Assembly (NCBI RefSeq): GCF_900115845.1
Contig: NZ_FOXX01000002.1
Coordinates: 62,001-126,000, forward strand
Source: Priestia endophytica DSM 13796
GTDB lineage: Bacteria; Bacillota; Bacilli; Bacillales; Bacillaceae_H
Direction of reading: 5' to 3'
Length of the DNA: 64,000 nucleotides
The notes under the pieces were generated by a model. That model was given only the letters and a program-made list of their open reading frames with translations, searched no databases and was not told where the DNA came from. Of the stretch, positions 15,464 through 24,131 are shown one piece after another (within the stretch, counting starts at the first letter, position 1; each line of letters begins with the position of its first letter). Position numbers and translations under genes: made by a program.

Positions 15464-16207
15464 TTGACTTCATTACAGGGAAAAGTAGCAGTCGTAACAG
15501 GTGGATCTAAAGGAATCGGAGCATCTATTTCAAAGGAATTGGCGAAAAACGGAGTGAAGGTTGTTGTCAACTATAACAGCAACAAAGAAAGTGCAGAAGA
15601 GATTGTAAAGCAAATTGAAGCAGATGGTGGAGCAGCGGTTGCTATTGGAGCGGATGTTTCTTATAGTGAACAAGCTAAACGCCTTATTGAAGAAACAAAA
15701 GAAGCATTTGGACAGCTTGATATTTTAGTAAATAATGCGGGCATTACACGCGATAGAACGTTTAAGAAGCTTGGGGAAGAGGATTGGAGAAAAGTTATTG
15801 ATGTAAACTTAAATAGCGTCTACAACACTACTTCCGCAGCCCTTACATACCTTTTAGAATCAGAAGGTGGGCGAGTAATTAACATTTCTTCCATTATTGG
15901 ACAAGCAGGAGGATTTGGTCAAACAAACTATGCTGCTGCGAAAGCTGGTTTGTTAGGATTTACAAAATCTCTAGCTTTAGAGCTTGCACGCACAGGCGTA
16001 ACAGTAAACTCAATTTGTCCAGGATTCATTGAGACAGAAATGGTAATGGCTATGCCTGAAAATGTACGTGAACAAGTTATTTCAAAAATCCCTGCGCGTC
16101 GTCTCGGTCATGCAGAAGAAATTGCTCGTGGCGTTTTATACTTATGCCAAGATGGAGCTTATATCACAGGTCAAGAGCTAAGTATTAACGGCGGTTTATA
16201 TATGTAA
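15464..16207 (+). CDS. phaB: Acetoacetyl-CoA reductase PhaB
   Basis: 247-residue short-chain dehydrogenase reducing acetoacetyl-CoA to (R)-3-hydroxybutyryl-CoA with NADPH, the monomer for PHB. Rossmann motif VTGGSKGIGASIS (about residues 10-22), NNAG (about 88), catalytic Ser in INISSIIG (about 139) and YAAAK (about 152-156), closing with a typical SINGG end. Chosen start is TTG 15464, giving MTSLQGK and 247 residues, the length I recall for B. megaterium PhaB, with AAAGGGGAG about 8 nt upstream; ATGs at 15458/15461 are too close to that site. Middle gene of phaRBC. Confidence 0.92.
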   Translation: MTSLQGKVAVVTGGSKGIGASISKELAKNGVKVVVNYNSNKESAEEIVKQIEADGGAAVAIGADVSYSEQAKRLIEETKEAFGQLDILVNNAGITRDRTFKKLGEEDWRKVIDVNLNSVYNTTSAALTYLLESEGGRVINISSIIGQAGGFGQTNYAAAKAGLLGFTKSLALELARTGVTVNSICPGFIETEMVMAMPENVREQVISKIPARRLGHAEEIARGVLYLCQDGAYITGQELSINGGLYM

Positions 16208-16286
16208 GTGACCATCAAGACGTTGTCTGCAACATGATAGCGTCTTCCGTCAGGTTATATAAAAAAATGAAAAGGAGTGAGTACGT

Positions 16287-17381
16287 GTGTCAATTGGAAC
16301 TAGACCATATGCAGAGCAGATGGAAAAATTGTTAGCTACAATGCCGAAGGAATATAAACATTCTGCTCGACGCTTTAAACGGGCAGTGGAAATTTTAACA
16401 ACAGAACCCGAGCCTGAAGTAGGGTTAACTCCTAAGGAGACAATTTGGAAGAAGAATAAAGCAAAGCTTTATAGATATGTGCCAAAACAAGAAACTACTC
16501 ACCGTACACCTATCTTAATGGTATACGCTCTTATCAATAAACCGTATATTCTTGATTTGACAAAGGGGAACAGTCTTGTAGAATATCTTCTTGATCGCGG
16601 ATTTGACGTGTATCTATTAGATTGGGGCACTCCTGGGCTTGAAGACCAAGATATGAAGCTTGATGATTATATCTTAGACTACATTCCAAGAGCAGTGAAA
16701 AAAGTGTTGCGTACGTCAGGAGCTAGTGATTTGTCCATCTTAGGATATTGTATGGGTGGAACGATGACGTCTATCTTCGCTTCTCTACATGATGATTTAC
16801 CAATTAAGAATCTTATTTTTATGACTAGTCCTTTTGATTTCTCAGAAACAGGACTTTATGGTGTGTTCTTAGATGAACGTTACTTTAACCTTGATAAAGT
16901 AGTTGATACACTTGGGAATATTCCTCCTGATATGATTGATTTTGGGAATAAGATGCTTAAACCGATTACGAACTTCTATGGCCCATATGTTACCCTTATG
17001 GATCGATCAGAAAATCAGCGTTTTGTTGAGAGCTGGAAACTGATGCAGAAGTGGGTAGGAGATGGTATTCCATTCCCGGGTGAAGCTTATCGTCAGTGGA
17101 TTCGCGATTTCTATCAACAAAACAAGCTAATTAAAGGTGAACTTACTGTAAGAGGTCGAAAAGTAGACTTGTCTAAAATTAAAGCAAGCGTTTTAAATAT
17201 TGCGGCAGATCGAGATCATATTGCAATGCCGCAGCAAGTAGAATCACTAATGAATGTTATTTCTAGCAAGGACAAAGAATTTAAGCTTCTAAATACAGGG
17301 CATGTTTCAGTTGTATTTGGACCAAAAGCTGTAAAGGAAACATATCCTTGCATTGGAGATTGGTTAGTGAAACGTTCGTAA
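16287..17381 (+). CDS. phaC: Class IV polyhydroxyalkanoate synthase catalytic subunit PhaC
   Basis: 364-residue polymerase joining (R)-3-hydroxyacyl-CoA units into PHA at the granule surface, as a complex with PhaR. Alpha/beta hydrolase fold with the lipase-like box GYCMGG (catalytic Cys155) and, by family alignment, Asp308 (AADRDHI) and His339 (NTGHVS). LLDWGTPG and YALINKPYILDL are also conserved. Length matches class IV synthases (about 360). GTG start at 16287 behind AAAAGGAG. Last gene of the operon; a palindromic terminator shared with glcF follows. Confidence 0.96.
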   Translation: MSIGTRPYAEQMEKLLATMPKEYKHSARRFKRAVEILTTEPEPEVGLTPKETIWKKNKAKLYRYVPKQETTHRTPILMVYALINKPYILDLTKGNSLVEYLLDRGFDVYLLDWGTPGLEDQDMKLDDYILDYIPRAVKKVLRTSGASDLSILGYCMGGTMTSIFASLHDDLPIKNLIFMTSPFDFSETGLYGVFLDERYFNLDKVVDTLGNIPPDMIDFGNKMLKPITNFYGPYVTLMDRSENQRFVESWKLMQKWVGDGIPFPGEAYRQWIRDFYQQNKLIKGELTVRGRKVDLSKIKASVLNIAADRDHIAMPQQVESLMNVISSKDKEFKLLNTGHVSVVFGPKAVKETYPCIGDWLVKRS

Positions 17382-17393
17382 CACAAAAAGCAT

Positions 17394-17417
17394 GCTCTTT
17401 AAAGAGCATGCTTTTTA
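17394..17417. terminator. Bidirectional terminator between phaC and glcF
   Basis: AAAAAGCATGCTCTTT mirrored by AAAGAGCATGCTTTTT; the minus-strand glcF ends inside it. Confidence 0.88.
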
Positions 17418-18736
17418 TATTCCAAAGCTTCTTTTAATAAATCGACTAAGTGAACAGCTCTTATTTTATCACTAAGTCCTTCTCGTTCAATACCGAGCTT
17501 CATTTGGAGCAGACAGCCAGGATTTGTTGTTACAACAGTTTGACAATATGTTTTTTGCACAGAGCTCATTTTGCGGTCTAAAATTTGCATTGACATGTCT
17601 GATTCTAAAATATTATAGATGCCAGCAGATCCACAGCAGCTTTCTGCGTTCTCCATTTCGATATAAGAAACGTTAGTGAGAGAGCGTAATAGCTTTCTTG
17701 GTTCCTCATGTATGTTCATCACGTTGCGTAAGTGACAAGAATCTTGATACGTAATAATTTGAGGTGGAAGGGCAAGCTCTTTTTTATGGAAGTCCAGCTC
17801 TACTAAGAGGGAAGAGATATCTTTTAGTTTATGAACGAAAGATTGAGCTCGCTTTTTCCATTCTTTTTCATCTTGAAGGAGATGAGCATAATCAATAAGA
17901 AAACCTCCACACCCTCCAGCATTTGTAATAATATAGTCTACGTTCTCTTTTTCAAAAGCCTCGATGTTTCTTTTAGCAAGTTGTTTAGCACCGTCTTTTT
18001 CCCCACTGTGCCCGTGAAGAGCTCCACAGCACACTTGTGTTGAGGGGATTATTACTTCACACCCAGCGAGCTGCAGAAGTTCTGCTGTTGCTTGATTAGT
18101 TTTTAAAAACATAGTATCCATTAAGCAACCTGAAAAAAAGGCTACACGCTTTTTAGCATATCCAACAGCATGCAAATGGCGAGGTCTTTTCCTTATTTCT
18201 TTTCGTGTTGGAACTTCAGGCAATACTTTTTCCATTGTTCTTAGCTGCTCGGGAAGAAGGTTAATTAATTGGGTTTTTCGAGCCAGTTTTTGTAGGCCTG
18301 ACTTTTGGTACATATGAAGAAGCCCAGTTGCTTGGCTTATCCTCTCTTGGTGTGGGAAAAGTTCATTGAAGACAAATTTTCGGACGGTTTTTTCTTTGAA
18401 AGATTTTTTCTTTGTTTGGTTTATAATGTACCGTGCATCTTCTAGAAGGTGACCGTATTTTACTCCAGAAGGACACACAGGTTCGCAAGCTCTGCAGCCA
18501 AGGCATAAATCTAATGAGCGCTGGACATCTTGATCAGGTTCTATCATTCCATCTGAGACAGCTTTCATTAGAGCAATACGACCGCGTGGTGAGTGTGTTT
18601 CTTTATAACCTGATTCAATATATGTTGGACATGAAGGAAGACAAAATCCGCAGCGCATACAGTTAAGAAGTTCATCACTATCCATTTCTTTTGCAAAGCG
18701 CTCCATCATTTCAGTCATCTGTAATGTTTTATTCAT
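17399..18736 (-). CDS. glcF: Glycolate oxidase iron-sulfur subunit GlcF (YsfD-like)
   Basis: 445-residue electron-transfer subunit of a GlcDEF-type 2-hydroxyacid (glycolate or lactate) dehydrogenase. Two N-terminal 4Fe-4S motifs, CMRCGFCLPSCP (about residues 24-35) and CLGCRACEPVCP (about 76-87), are followed by two cysteine-rich CCG domains (VCCGALHGHSG about 235; ESCCGSAGIY about 365). It overlaps glcD by 4 nt (ATGA) and is co-translated with it. No GlcE gene lies nearby, as in B. subtilis ysfCD. Substrate is uncertain. Confidence 0.88.
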   Translation of the reverse strand: MNKTLQMTEMMERFAKEMDSDELLNCMRCGFCLPSCPTYIESGYKETHSPRGRIALMKAVSDGMIEPDQDVQRSLDLCLGCRACEPVCPSGVKYGHLLEDARYIINQTKKKSFKEKTVRKFVFNELFPHQERISQATGLLHMYQKSGLQKLARKTQLINLLPEQLRTMEKVLPEVPTRKEIRKRPRHLHAVGYAKKRVAFFSGCLMDTMFLKTNQATAELLQLAGCEVIIPSTQVCCGALHGHSGEKDGAKQLAKRNIEAFEKENVDYIITNAGGCGGFLIDYAHLLQDEKEWKKRAQSFVHKLKDISSLLVELDFHKKELALPPQIITYQDSCHLRNVMNIHEEPRKLLRSLTNVSYIEMENAESCCGSAGIYNILESDMSMQILDRKMSSVQKTYCQTVVTTNPGCLLQMKLGIEREGLSDKIRAVHLVDLLKEALEYKKHAL

Positions 18737-20145
18737 GAGGAAATAACCACCCGTTTTTTTGTGTCTTTAGCAAACAGCTTACCAGGATTTAAAATGTTTT
18801 GAGGATCAAAGCTTTTCTTCAAATTTTGCATCGCTTTTATTCCTTCTTCTCCAAGTTTCCATTCTAAATAGGGAGCCTTCATTTCACCTACTCCATGTTC
18901 TCCTGTAATTGTTCCACCAAGTTCGAGAGCGCGCGCGAAAATGTCTTCAAAAGCTTGTTCAACACGGTGCATTTCTTCTTTGTTTCGTTCATCGGTAAGG
19001 CAAGTAGGGTGAAGATTGCCATCACCTGCATGACCAAATGTACAAATGGTAATATTATATTTTTGAGCAATTTCTTTAATCGAAAGTACCATTTTCGCTA
19101 CTTGTGAGCGTGGAACTGTTGCATCTTCTAGAATAGTTGTTGGCTTAAGACGTGCTAAAGCGCTGAGAGCAGAACGACGGGCTGTTCTTAAAGCTTCTGC
19201 ATGCTCTTCTGAAGATGCCACGTCAACAGAAATGGCGCCGTGAGCTTGGCATAGAGAAGCAATGCTATCCATTTCTTTTTCTACAACATGGAGGGGGCCA
19301 TCTTGTTCGATGAGCAGAACAGCTTCTACATTTGTAGGAAGACCAATATGAGCAAAATCTTCCACAACTTGAAGGGTTGGTTGATCTAGAAATTCAAGTG
19401 TTGTAGGAATGATTTTATGGGCAATAATACTTGAAACAGAGCGTGCAGCACTTTCTAAATCATTATAAAGAGCAAGCGCAGTCTTTTTACTTTGAGGTTT
19501 TGGGATGAGCTTTAACGTGGCTTCTGTAACGATGCCAAGCGTTCCTTCAGATCCAACAAAAAGGCGGGTTAAATCGTATCCAGCAACGTCTTTTGCGAGC
19601 TTACCACCGGTTTTGATGATATCTCCGTTGGCAAGCACAACTTCGAGACCTAAAACATAGTCCCGTGTAACACCGTACTTTAAGCCGCGAAGACCTCCGG
19701 AATTTTCACTGATGTTGCCACCGAGTGTAGAAATTTTCATGGAGCTCGGATCTGGCGGATAGAAAAGCCCTCTTTTTTCTACCTCTGTAATAAAATTCAA
19801 AGTGATAACACCAGGTTGAATAGTGGCAGTTAAATTATCTTCATCAATTTCTAAAATTTTGTTCATCTTATGAAAGAGAAGAACAATGCCTCCTTGAGTT
19901 GGACAGGTGCCCCCGCAAAGGTTAGTTCCTGAGCCTCGTGGTACGATTGGAATGTTATAGGAAGAACACACTTCTACAATTTTTTTGACGTCTTCTGTAC
20001 ATGATGGGGCCAGGACAGCATCTGGAAGAGCTTGAAAACCAGGAGTAGCATCATATGAATAGGCAAGAAGGTCTGCTTTTGAATCGTAATAACTTTCTTG
20101 GCCAACAATAGAGATAAATCGTTGTCTAGCTTCCGGTGAAATCAT
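18733..20145 (-). CDS. glcD: FAD-linked 2-hydroxyacid oxidase subunit GlcD (YsfC-like)
   Basis: 470-residue flavoprotein oxidising glycolate (or D-lactate) to the 2-oxo acid and passing electrons to GlcF. PCMH-type FAD domain with PRGSGTNLCGGTCP (about residues 68-81), ISTLGGNISENSGGLRGLKYG (two parts, about 133-153) and a C-terminal cap ending ITGEHGVGEMKAPYL (about 418-432) with the conserved His. ATG start with GGAGGG 9 nt upstream. Promoter TTTACA-17-TATAAT at 20236-20264 and a cre-like sequence downstream of it suggest catabolite control. Confidence 0.88.
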   Translation of the reverse strand: MISPEARQRFISIVGQESYYDSKADLLAYSYDATPGFQALPDAVLAPSCTEDVKKIVEVCSSYNIPIVPRGSGTNLCGGTCPTQGGIVLLFHKMNKILEIDEDNLTATIQPGVITLNFITEVEKRGLFYPPDPSSMKISTLGGNISENSGGLRGLKYGVTRDYVLGLEVVLANGDIIKTGGKLAKDVAGYDLTRLFVGSEGTLGIVTEATLKLIPKPQSKKTALALYNDLESAARSVSSIIAHKIIPTTLEFLDQPTLQVVEDFAHIGLPTNVEAVLLIEQDGPLHVVEKEMDSIASLCQAHGAISVDVASSEEHAEALRTARRSALSALARLKPTTILEDATVPRSQVAKMVLSIKEIAQKYNITICTFGHAGDGNLHPTCLTDERNKEEMHRVEQAFEDIFARALELGGTITGEHGVGEMKAPYLEWKLGEEGIKAMQNLKKSFDPQNILNPGKLFAKDTKKRVVISS

Positions 20146-20221
20146 ACGTTTTTTCCCTCCATTTACACTTCACAAGAAATTGAGTTCTTATGGTAATAGA
20201 TGTTAGCGAAACGATTACTTA

Positions 20222-20236
20222 TGAAAACGCATTACA
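20222..20236 (-). promoter_or_regulatory. Weak cre-like site after the glcDF promoter
   Basis: TGAAAACGCATTACA fits the left arm and centre of a CcpA cre (TGWAANCG) but its right arm is shifted by one base. It overlaps the start site, where CcpA could block initiation. Confidence 0.25.
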
Positions 20237-20264
20237 TTATAATTGTAACTTAAATTTGTGTAAA
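20236..20264 (-). promoter_or_regulatory. SigA promoter of glcDF
   Basis: Minus strand: TTTACA (20259-20264), 17 nt, TATAAT (20236-20241). Confidence 0.7.
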
Positions 20265-20332
20265 AAGTCTTTTAATAAGAAAGAAAGTGTGGTAATAATG
20301 TTGCAGTGGGTTTGAAGAAAGAAGGTCAAAAC

Positions 20333-21694
20333 ATGTTATTAAGAAAATATAATAAAACGGTACGGGAGTTTTCACCTGCACAAATTATTGTGCTTTTTTA
20401 CATAATGGCAGTCACCATTTCTTTTTTGTTATTGAGTCTACCAATTGCTCATAAACAAGGGGTACATGTTGCAACAATTGATACTCTTTTTGTAGCGATC
20501 AGCGCCGTGAGTGTAACAGGACTTTCTCCCATCTCAACAGTTGATACGTTCAGCACAACAGGGATGTTTATATTGATGTTTGTGTTTCAATTTGGTGGCC
20601 TTGGTGTAATGATGTTGAGCACGTTTATTTGGTTGATCGCAAGAAAGAAGATTGGGCTGAAACAGCGCCAGCTTATTATGACTGATCAAAATCAATCGAA
20701 TTTATCAGGATTAGTAAACTTAATGAGACAAATCTTATTTATCATTATTATTGTTGAGTTGATTGGTGCTCTTCTTTTAGGGATTCATTTCTATTTATAT
20801 TATTATCACAGTCTTCCTGAAGCTCTGTTAAGAGGGCTTTTCGCGTCTGTTAGTGCGACAACAAATGCAGGATTCGACATTACAGGGAACTCTCTCGTTC
20901 CATATGCAGATGATTACTATGTGCAAATGATTCATATCTTCCTTATTGCACTTGGAGCTATTGGTTTTCCTGTTTTAATTGAGATTAAACAATTTTTTCT
21001 AAACGTAAAATCAAAGCGAAAATTCCGCTTCTCGCTTTTTACAAAGCTTACGTCTTCTATGTTTCTTTTACTTCTTGTGATTGGTACGATTGCTATTCTT
21101 CTCCTTGAAGGAAATCATTTCTTAAAAGGAGAATCATGGCATAAAAGTTTTTTCTATGCTCTATTTCAGTCATCTTCAACAAGAAGTGGAGGACTTGCTA
21201 CAATGGACGTTTCAGAGTTTACAACCTCAACTCTTCTTGTTTTAAGTGCGCTAATGTTTATTGGGGCTTCTCCAAGTTCAGTAGGAGGAGGTATTCGAAC
21301 AACAACATTTGCTCTTAATATCCTGTTTATATATAACTACGCACGTGGAAAAAAGCAAGTTCGTATCTTTAAAAGAGAGCTGCATGAAGAAGATATTATA
21401 AAATCACTTGTTGTAACAATCATAGGAGTTGGACTTTGCTCGATTTCAGTTATTATATTAAGCGTCCTTGAGCCATTTCCGCTTGTGAATATTATGTTTG
21501 AAGTTTGTTCAGCTTTTGGGACAACAGGGCTTTCAACAGGGATTACAGGAGACCTGAGTAATATTGGCAAGATTATTATTATGATTTTAATGTTTATTGG
21601 TCGCGTTGGGATTTTACTTTGCTTGTTTATTTTAAGAGGAAAAGGTGTTCAACCTGATTTCCATTATCCGAAAGAACGAGTTATTATTGGATAA
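20333..21694 (+). CDS. Ktr potassium channel subunit (KtrB/KtrD, TrkH family)
   Basis: 453-residue membrane pore of a Ktr K+ uptake system. Four repeated M1-P-M2 units, each with a selectivity-filter segment: AVSVTGLSP (about residue 60), TTNAGFDITG (about 182), TRSGGLATMD (about 284) and FGTTGLSTGI (about 397). ATG 20333 follows AGAAGGT. No ktrA/ktrC regulatory gene is adjacent, as for the orphan ktrD of B. subtilis, and no c-di-AMP riboswitch is visible upstream. Whether it is KtrB or KtrD cannot be settled. Confidence 0.9.
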   Translation: MLLRKYNKTVREFSPAQIIVLFYIMAVTISFLLLSLPIAHKQGVHVATIDTLFVAISAVSVTGLSPISTVDTFSTTGMFILMFVFQFGGLGVMMLSTFIWLIARKKIGLKQRQLIMTDQNQSNLSGLVNLMRQILFIIIIVELIGALLLGIHFYLYYYHSLPEALLRGLFASVSATTNAGFDITGNSLVPYADDYYVQMIHIFLIALGAIGFPVLIEIKQFFLNVKSKRKFRFSLFTKLTSSMFLLLLVIGTIAILLLEGNHFLKGESWHKSFFYALFQSSSTRSGGLATMDVSEFTTSTLLVLSALMFIGASPSSVGGGIRTTTFALNILFIYNYARGKKQVRIFKRELHEEDIIKSLVVTIIGVGLCSISVIILSVLEPFPLVNIMFEVCSAFGTTGLSTGITGDLSNIGKIIIMILMFIGRVGILLCLFILRGKGVQPDFHYPKERVIIG

Positions 21695-21735
21695 AAAAAG
21701 CCGAAAAAAGAAAGATTCTTTTTTCGGCTTTTTTC
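21693..21735 (+). terminator. Terminator after the Ktr gene
   Basis: AAGCCGAAAAAAG and CTTTTTTCGGCTT stem with T-run. Confidence 0.88.
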
Positions 21736-21808
21736 TATTTATTTCATCTTATGATTTTCTCTTTACTGCTCCAAACTAAAGGTAGAATCTAAAAAAGAAG
21801 GTGAAAAA

Positions 21809-21979
21809 ATGCCAAAGCGTAAAGTTTCTTTTGACGCAGCAAAGACGAACAATCAAACTCCAACTGAAAGTATGCCAGACACTGAATTTTCCGCAGAGTA
21901 CAGTGGGGAAGACAGCCACAAAGCAGCAAATCGTAACTCTAAGAAAGGCCGAAAAGGTAAGAAGGGGAGTTTTTCGTGA
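21809..21979 (+). CDS. Small basic hypothetical protein, 56 residues
   Basis: Short gene starting MPKRKVSFDAAKTNNQ, acidic in the middle (MPDTEFSAEYSGEDSHKAA) and strongly basic at the end (RNSKKGRKGKKGSFS). No hydrophobic segment and no cysteine. ATG with AAGAAGGTGA just upstream. It overlaps the next small gene by one nucleotide (TGATG), so the two are very likely translated together. Size and charge recall minor spore proteins, but I do not recognise the family. Confidence 0.65.
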   Translation: MPKRKVSFDAAKTNNQTPTESMPDTEFSAEYSGEDSHKAANRNSKKGRKGKKGSFS

Positions 21980-22125
21980 TGAAGAAGAATGAAAAACGTT
22001 CAAGAGATGAAAAAGAAAGTGCTATGCATGAAGAATTTGGTCCTGAGCTTGGAGACTATAACTTCATGAAGCCTTATGAAGGAAGCATTGAACGAAAAGC
22101 GGAGTGCGAACGTAAGAAAAAGTAA
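21979..22125 (+). CDS. Small charged hypothetical protein, 48 residues
   Basis: Starts MKKNEKRSRDEKESAMHEEF, then GPELGDYNFMKPYEG and a basic end (ERKAECERKKK). The start overlaps the stop of the preceding gene, and AAGGGGAG lies 9 nt upstream inside it. A palindromic terminator follows at once. Family unknown; the opening resembles the 40-residue gene at 36190-36312 (MKKNEKEFTESESSMHETDE), hinting that both belong to one class of tiny acidic-basic proteins. Confidence 0.6.
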   Translation: MKKNEKRSRDEKESAMHEEFGPELGDYNFMKPYEGSIERKAECERKKK

Positions 22126-22150
22126 AAGAAGCAGCATGCTGCTTCTTTTT
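22124..22150. terminator. Bidirectional terminator
   Basis: AGAAGCAGCATGCTGCTTCT palindrome with A- and T-runs between the small genes and the converging radical SAM gene. Confidence 0.8.
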
Positions 22151-22152
22151 AA

Positions 22153-23922
22153 TTATCCTACGCTTGATAAATTGAAGGAATCAAGCGTGCTCATATATAG
22201 TTTTGTTTTCTGTTGTTTTTGATCATAATACGCCATTACGAGCGTTTTTTGTTTTGTTAAAACCCCTGTTTTTTGATATTTAGTGTAATCAAATGGTAAA
22301 ACTTCAAGAACAGTATGCTTGTACAAATCCTTTTCATCAAGTTTCTCTTCTTGAAATTCTTTGCCTAGTAGGAGCGGATTTTTCAGTATCTGTTGATAAT
22401 ACTTTGAACGATGATCTTTTGCTACACTAGAGCGCCACCAAGGCTTTCTTGGCTTGTAGCGCTGGTTTGCTAAATAGTCTATTTTCATAAATCCTAGTAC
22501 TACGTCTTCTTCAGGAAAATCTTCAGTTAGTAAGTATTCTTGAAGACGTTTAAATAAATCTTCAAGCTGATGGCCAATACGACTCCAACCTTTTTCCTCC
22601 CAGAACGTTCCAAACCTTTGGAAGAAATCAAATGGGGATTCATAATGATGATTCACTAAGTAATGAATGGTTTCATCCATACGGTGGGCATTCCAATACT
22701 TTTCTAAAATATCTTCTACTTGTTTAATACGTACAACTTCATCAAAAGAAAGAACGTTGTTCGAGAGCATTTCATAAGGAGCTTGATCCATATACACATA
22801 CCCATATTTTGAAGCCTCTAGGCGCAGTCCTGTTCCTCTAAGCAATTTTAAAAAGCCAAGCTGAAGCTCTTCTGGATGAAGTTGAAAAACATCATTAAAC
22901 GTATTGCGAAAAGATTCGTAATTTTCATCTGGAAGTCCTGCGATTAGGTCTAAGTGCTGATCAACTTTTCTCCCTTCTTTCACCATGGTAACCGTTCTTG
23001 TAAGCTTAGCAAAGTTTTGCTTTCTCTTTACAAGTTCATTAACTGAATCGTTTGTAGATTGAACGCCAATCTCAAAGCGAAACAGTCCTTTCGGAGCATT
23101 ATCATTTAAAAACTGAATAACTTCAGGTCTCATAATATCTGCCGTTATTTCAAATTGGAAAACTGTTCCGGGGATATACTCATCAATTAAAAACTGGAAC
23201 ATTTCCATTGCGTAGCTTCTGCTAATGTTAAAGGTACGGTCTACGAATTTAATCGTTTTGGCACCATTTTTCATGAGATAACGAATATCGTCTTTCACTT
23301 TTTCTCGATCAAAGTAGCGCACGCCAACTTCAATAGAAGAAAGACAAAACTGACAGCTAAAGGGGCAACCACGGCTTGTCTCAATGTACACGACGCGTTT
23401 TGAAAGATTTTTAATATCTTCTTCAAACCGGTATGGAGAAGGCATTTCACGCAAATCTACTTTATTACGCTGTGGGCTTATATGGTAGCTTCCATTCTTT
23501 TTGAATGCAATACCGCTCACATCTGTGAAGTTTTCTTGCCCATGAATTTCATCAAGAAGATGTTTAAACGTTTTTTCTCCTTCACCAATAACAATAAAAT
23601 CAACATCAGAAAGTCGATCAAGCCAATATGTAACATCATAGGTTACTTCAGGACCCCCTAAAATAATTTTGGTGTGGGGACTAATTTTTTTAATCATGCT
23701 TATTACTTTAATTGTTTCTTCAATATTCCAAATGTAGCAGCTGAATCCGATAATATCAGGTTTCTTTTGGTAAAGATCAGTCACAATGTTCATTGGAGGA
23801 TCTTTAATCGTATATTCAGCCATTTCCACAGTATAATCAGGCTCTGCGTACGCTTTCAAGTAGCGTAGTGCAAGGTTGGTATGAATGAATTTAGCATTTA
23901 ATGTTGCGACAATAATGTTCAC
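22153..23922 (-). CDS. B12-binding radical SAM protein with DUF4080
   Basis: 589-residue enzyme of the cobalamin-binding radical SAM class. N-terminal B12-binding Rossmann-like domain (about residues 1-130; NIIVATLNAKFIHTNLALRY, GFSCYIWN, LGGPEVTYD), radical SAM core with the cluster motif CPFSCQFC (C-x3-C-x2-C, about residue 190), and a C-terminal DUF4080 region rich in Tyr/Trp. Reaction unknown; family members modify RNA, lipids or natural products. Start is GTG 23922, 10 nt behind AAGGAGGAG; the frame stays open for 23 more codons without a ribosome site. Confidence 0.85.
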   Translation of the reverse strand: MNIIVATLNAKFIHTNLALRYLKAYAEPDYTVEMAEYTIKDPPMNIVTDLYQKKPDIIGFSCYIWNIEETIKVISMIKKISPHTKIILGGPEVTYDVTYWLDRLSDVDFIVIGEGEKTFKHLLDEIHGQENFTDVSGIAFKKNGSYHISPQRNKVDLREMPSPYRFEEDIKNLSKRVVYIETSRGCPFSCQFCLSSIEVGVRYFDREKVKDDIRYLMKNGAKTIKFVDRTFNISRSYAMEMFQFLIDEYIPGTVFQFEITADIMRPEVIQFLNDNAPKGLFRFEIGVQSTNDSVNELVKRKQNFAKLTRTVTMVKEGRKVDQHLDLIAGLPDENYESFRNTFNDVFQLHPEELQLGFLKLLRGTGLRLEASKYGYVYMDQAPYEMLSNNVLSFDEVVRIKQVEDILEKYWNAHRMDETIHYLVNHHYESPFDFFQRFGTFWEEKGWSRIGHQLEDLFKRLQEYLLTEDFPEEDVVLGFMKIDYLANQRYKPRKPWWRSSVAKDHRSKYYQQILKNPLLLGKEFQEEKLDEKDLYKHTVLEVLPFDYTKYQKTGVLTKQKTLVMAYYDQKQQKTKLYMSTLDSFNLSSVG

Positions 23923-24072
23923 AAGAAAGAAACTCCTCCTTAGAATTAGGGTGAAATTCGCGTTAACAAATGGTAAACTAATTCCTATCAATAGTTCATT
24001 TTATCACATTTTAGCCTTGTAACGAGGTTTTCTATACGTGCAATCATCTTTCCTTCTTACTTTAAGTGGTGA

Positions 24073-24101
24073 TTGTATGATCGACATGTTTTCGTTACAA
24101 T
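24073..24101 (+). promoter_or_regulatory. SigA promoter of lutR
   Basis: TTGTAT (24073-24078), 17 nt, TACAAT (24096-24101), about 30 nt before the start codon. Confidence 0.65.
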
Positions 24102-24131
24102 AAGGGCAGTAACAAGGCAGAGGTGACGGCT

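Noticed and set aside
20146-20332. c-di-AMP (ydaO) riboswitch before the Ktr gene
   Set aside because: The gap is only 187 nt and shows none of the ydaO core motifs.
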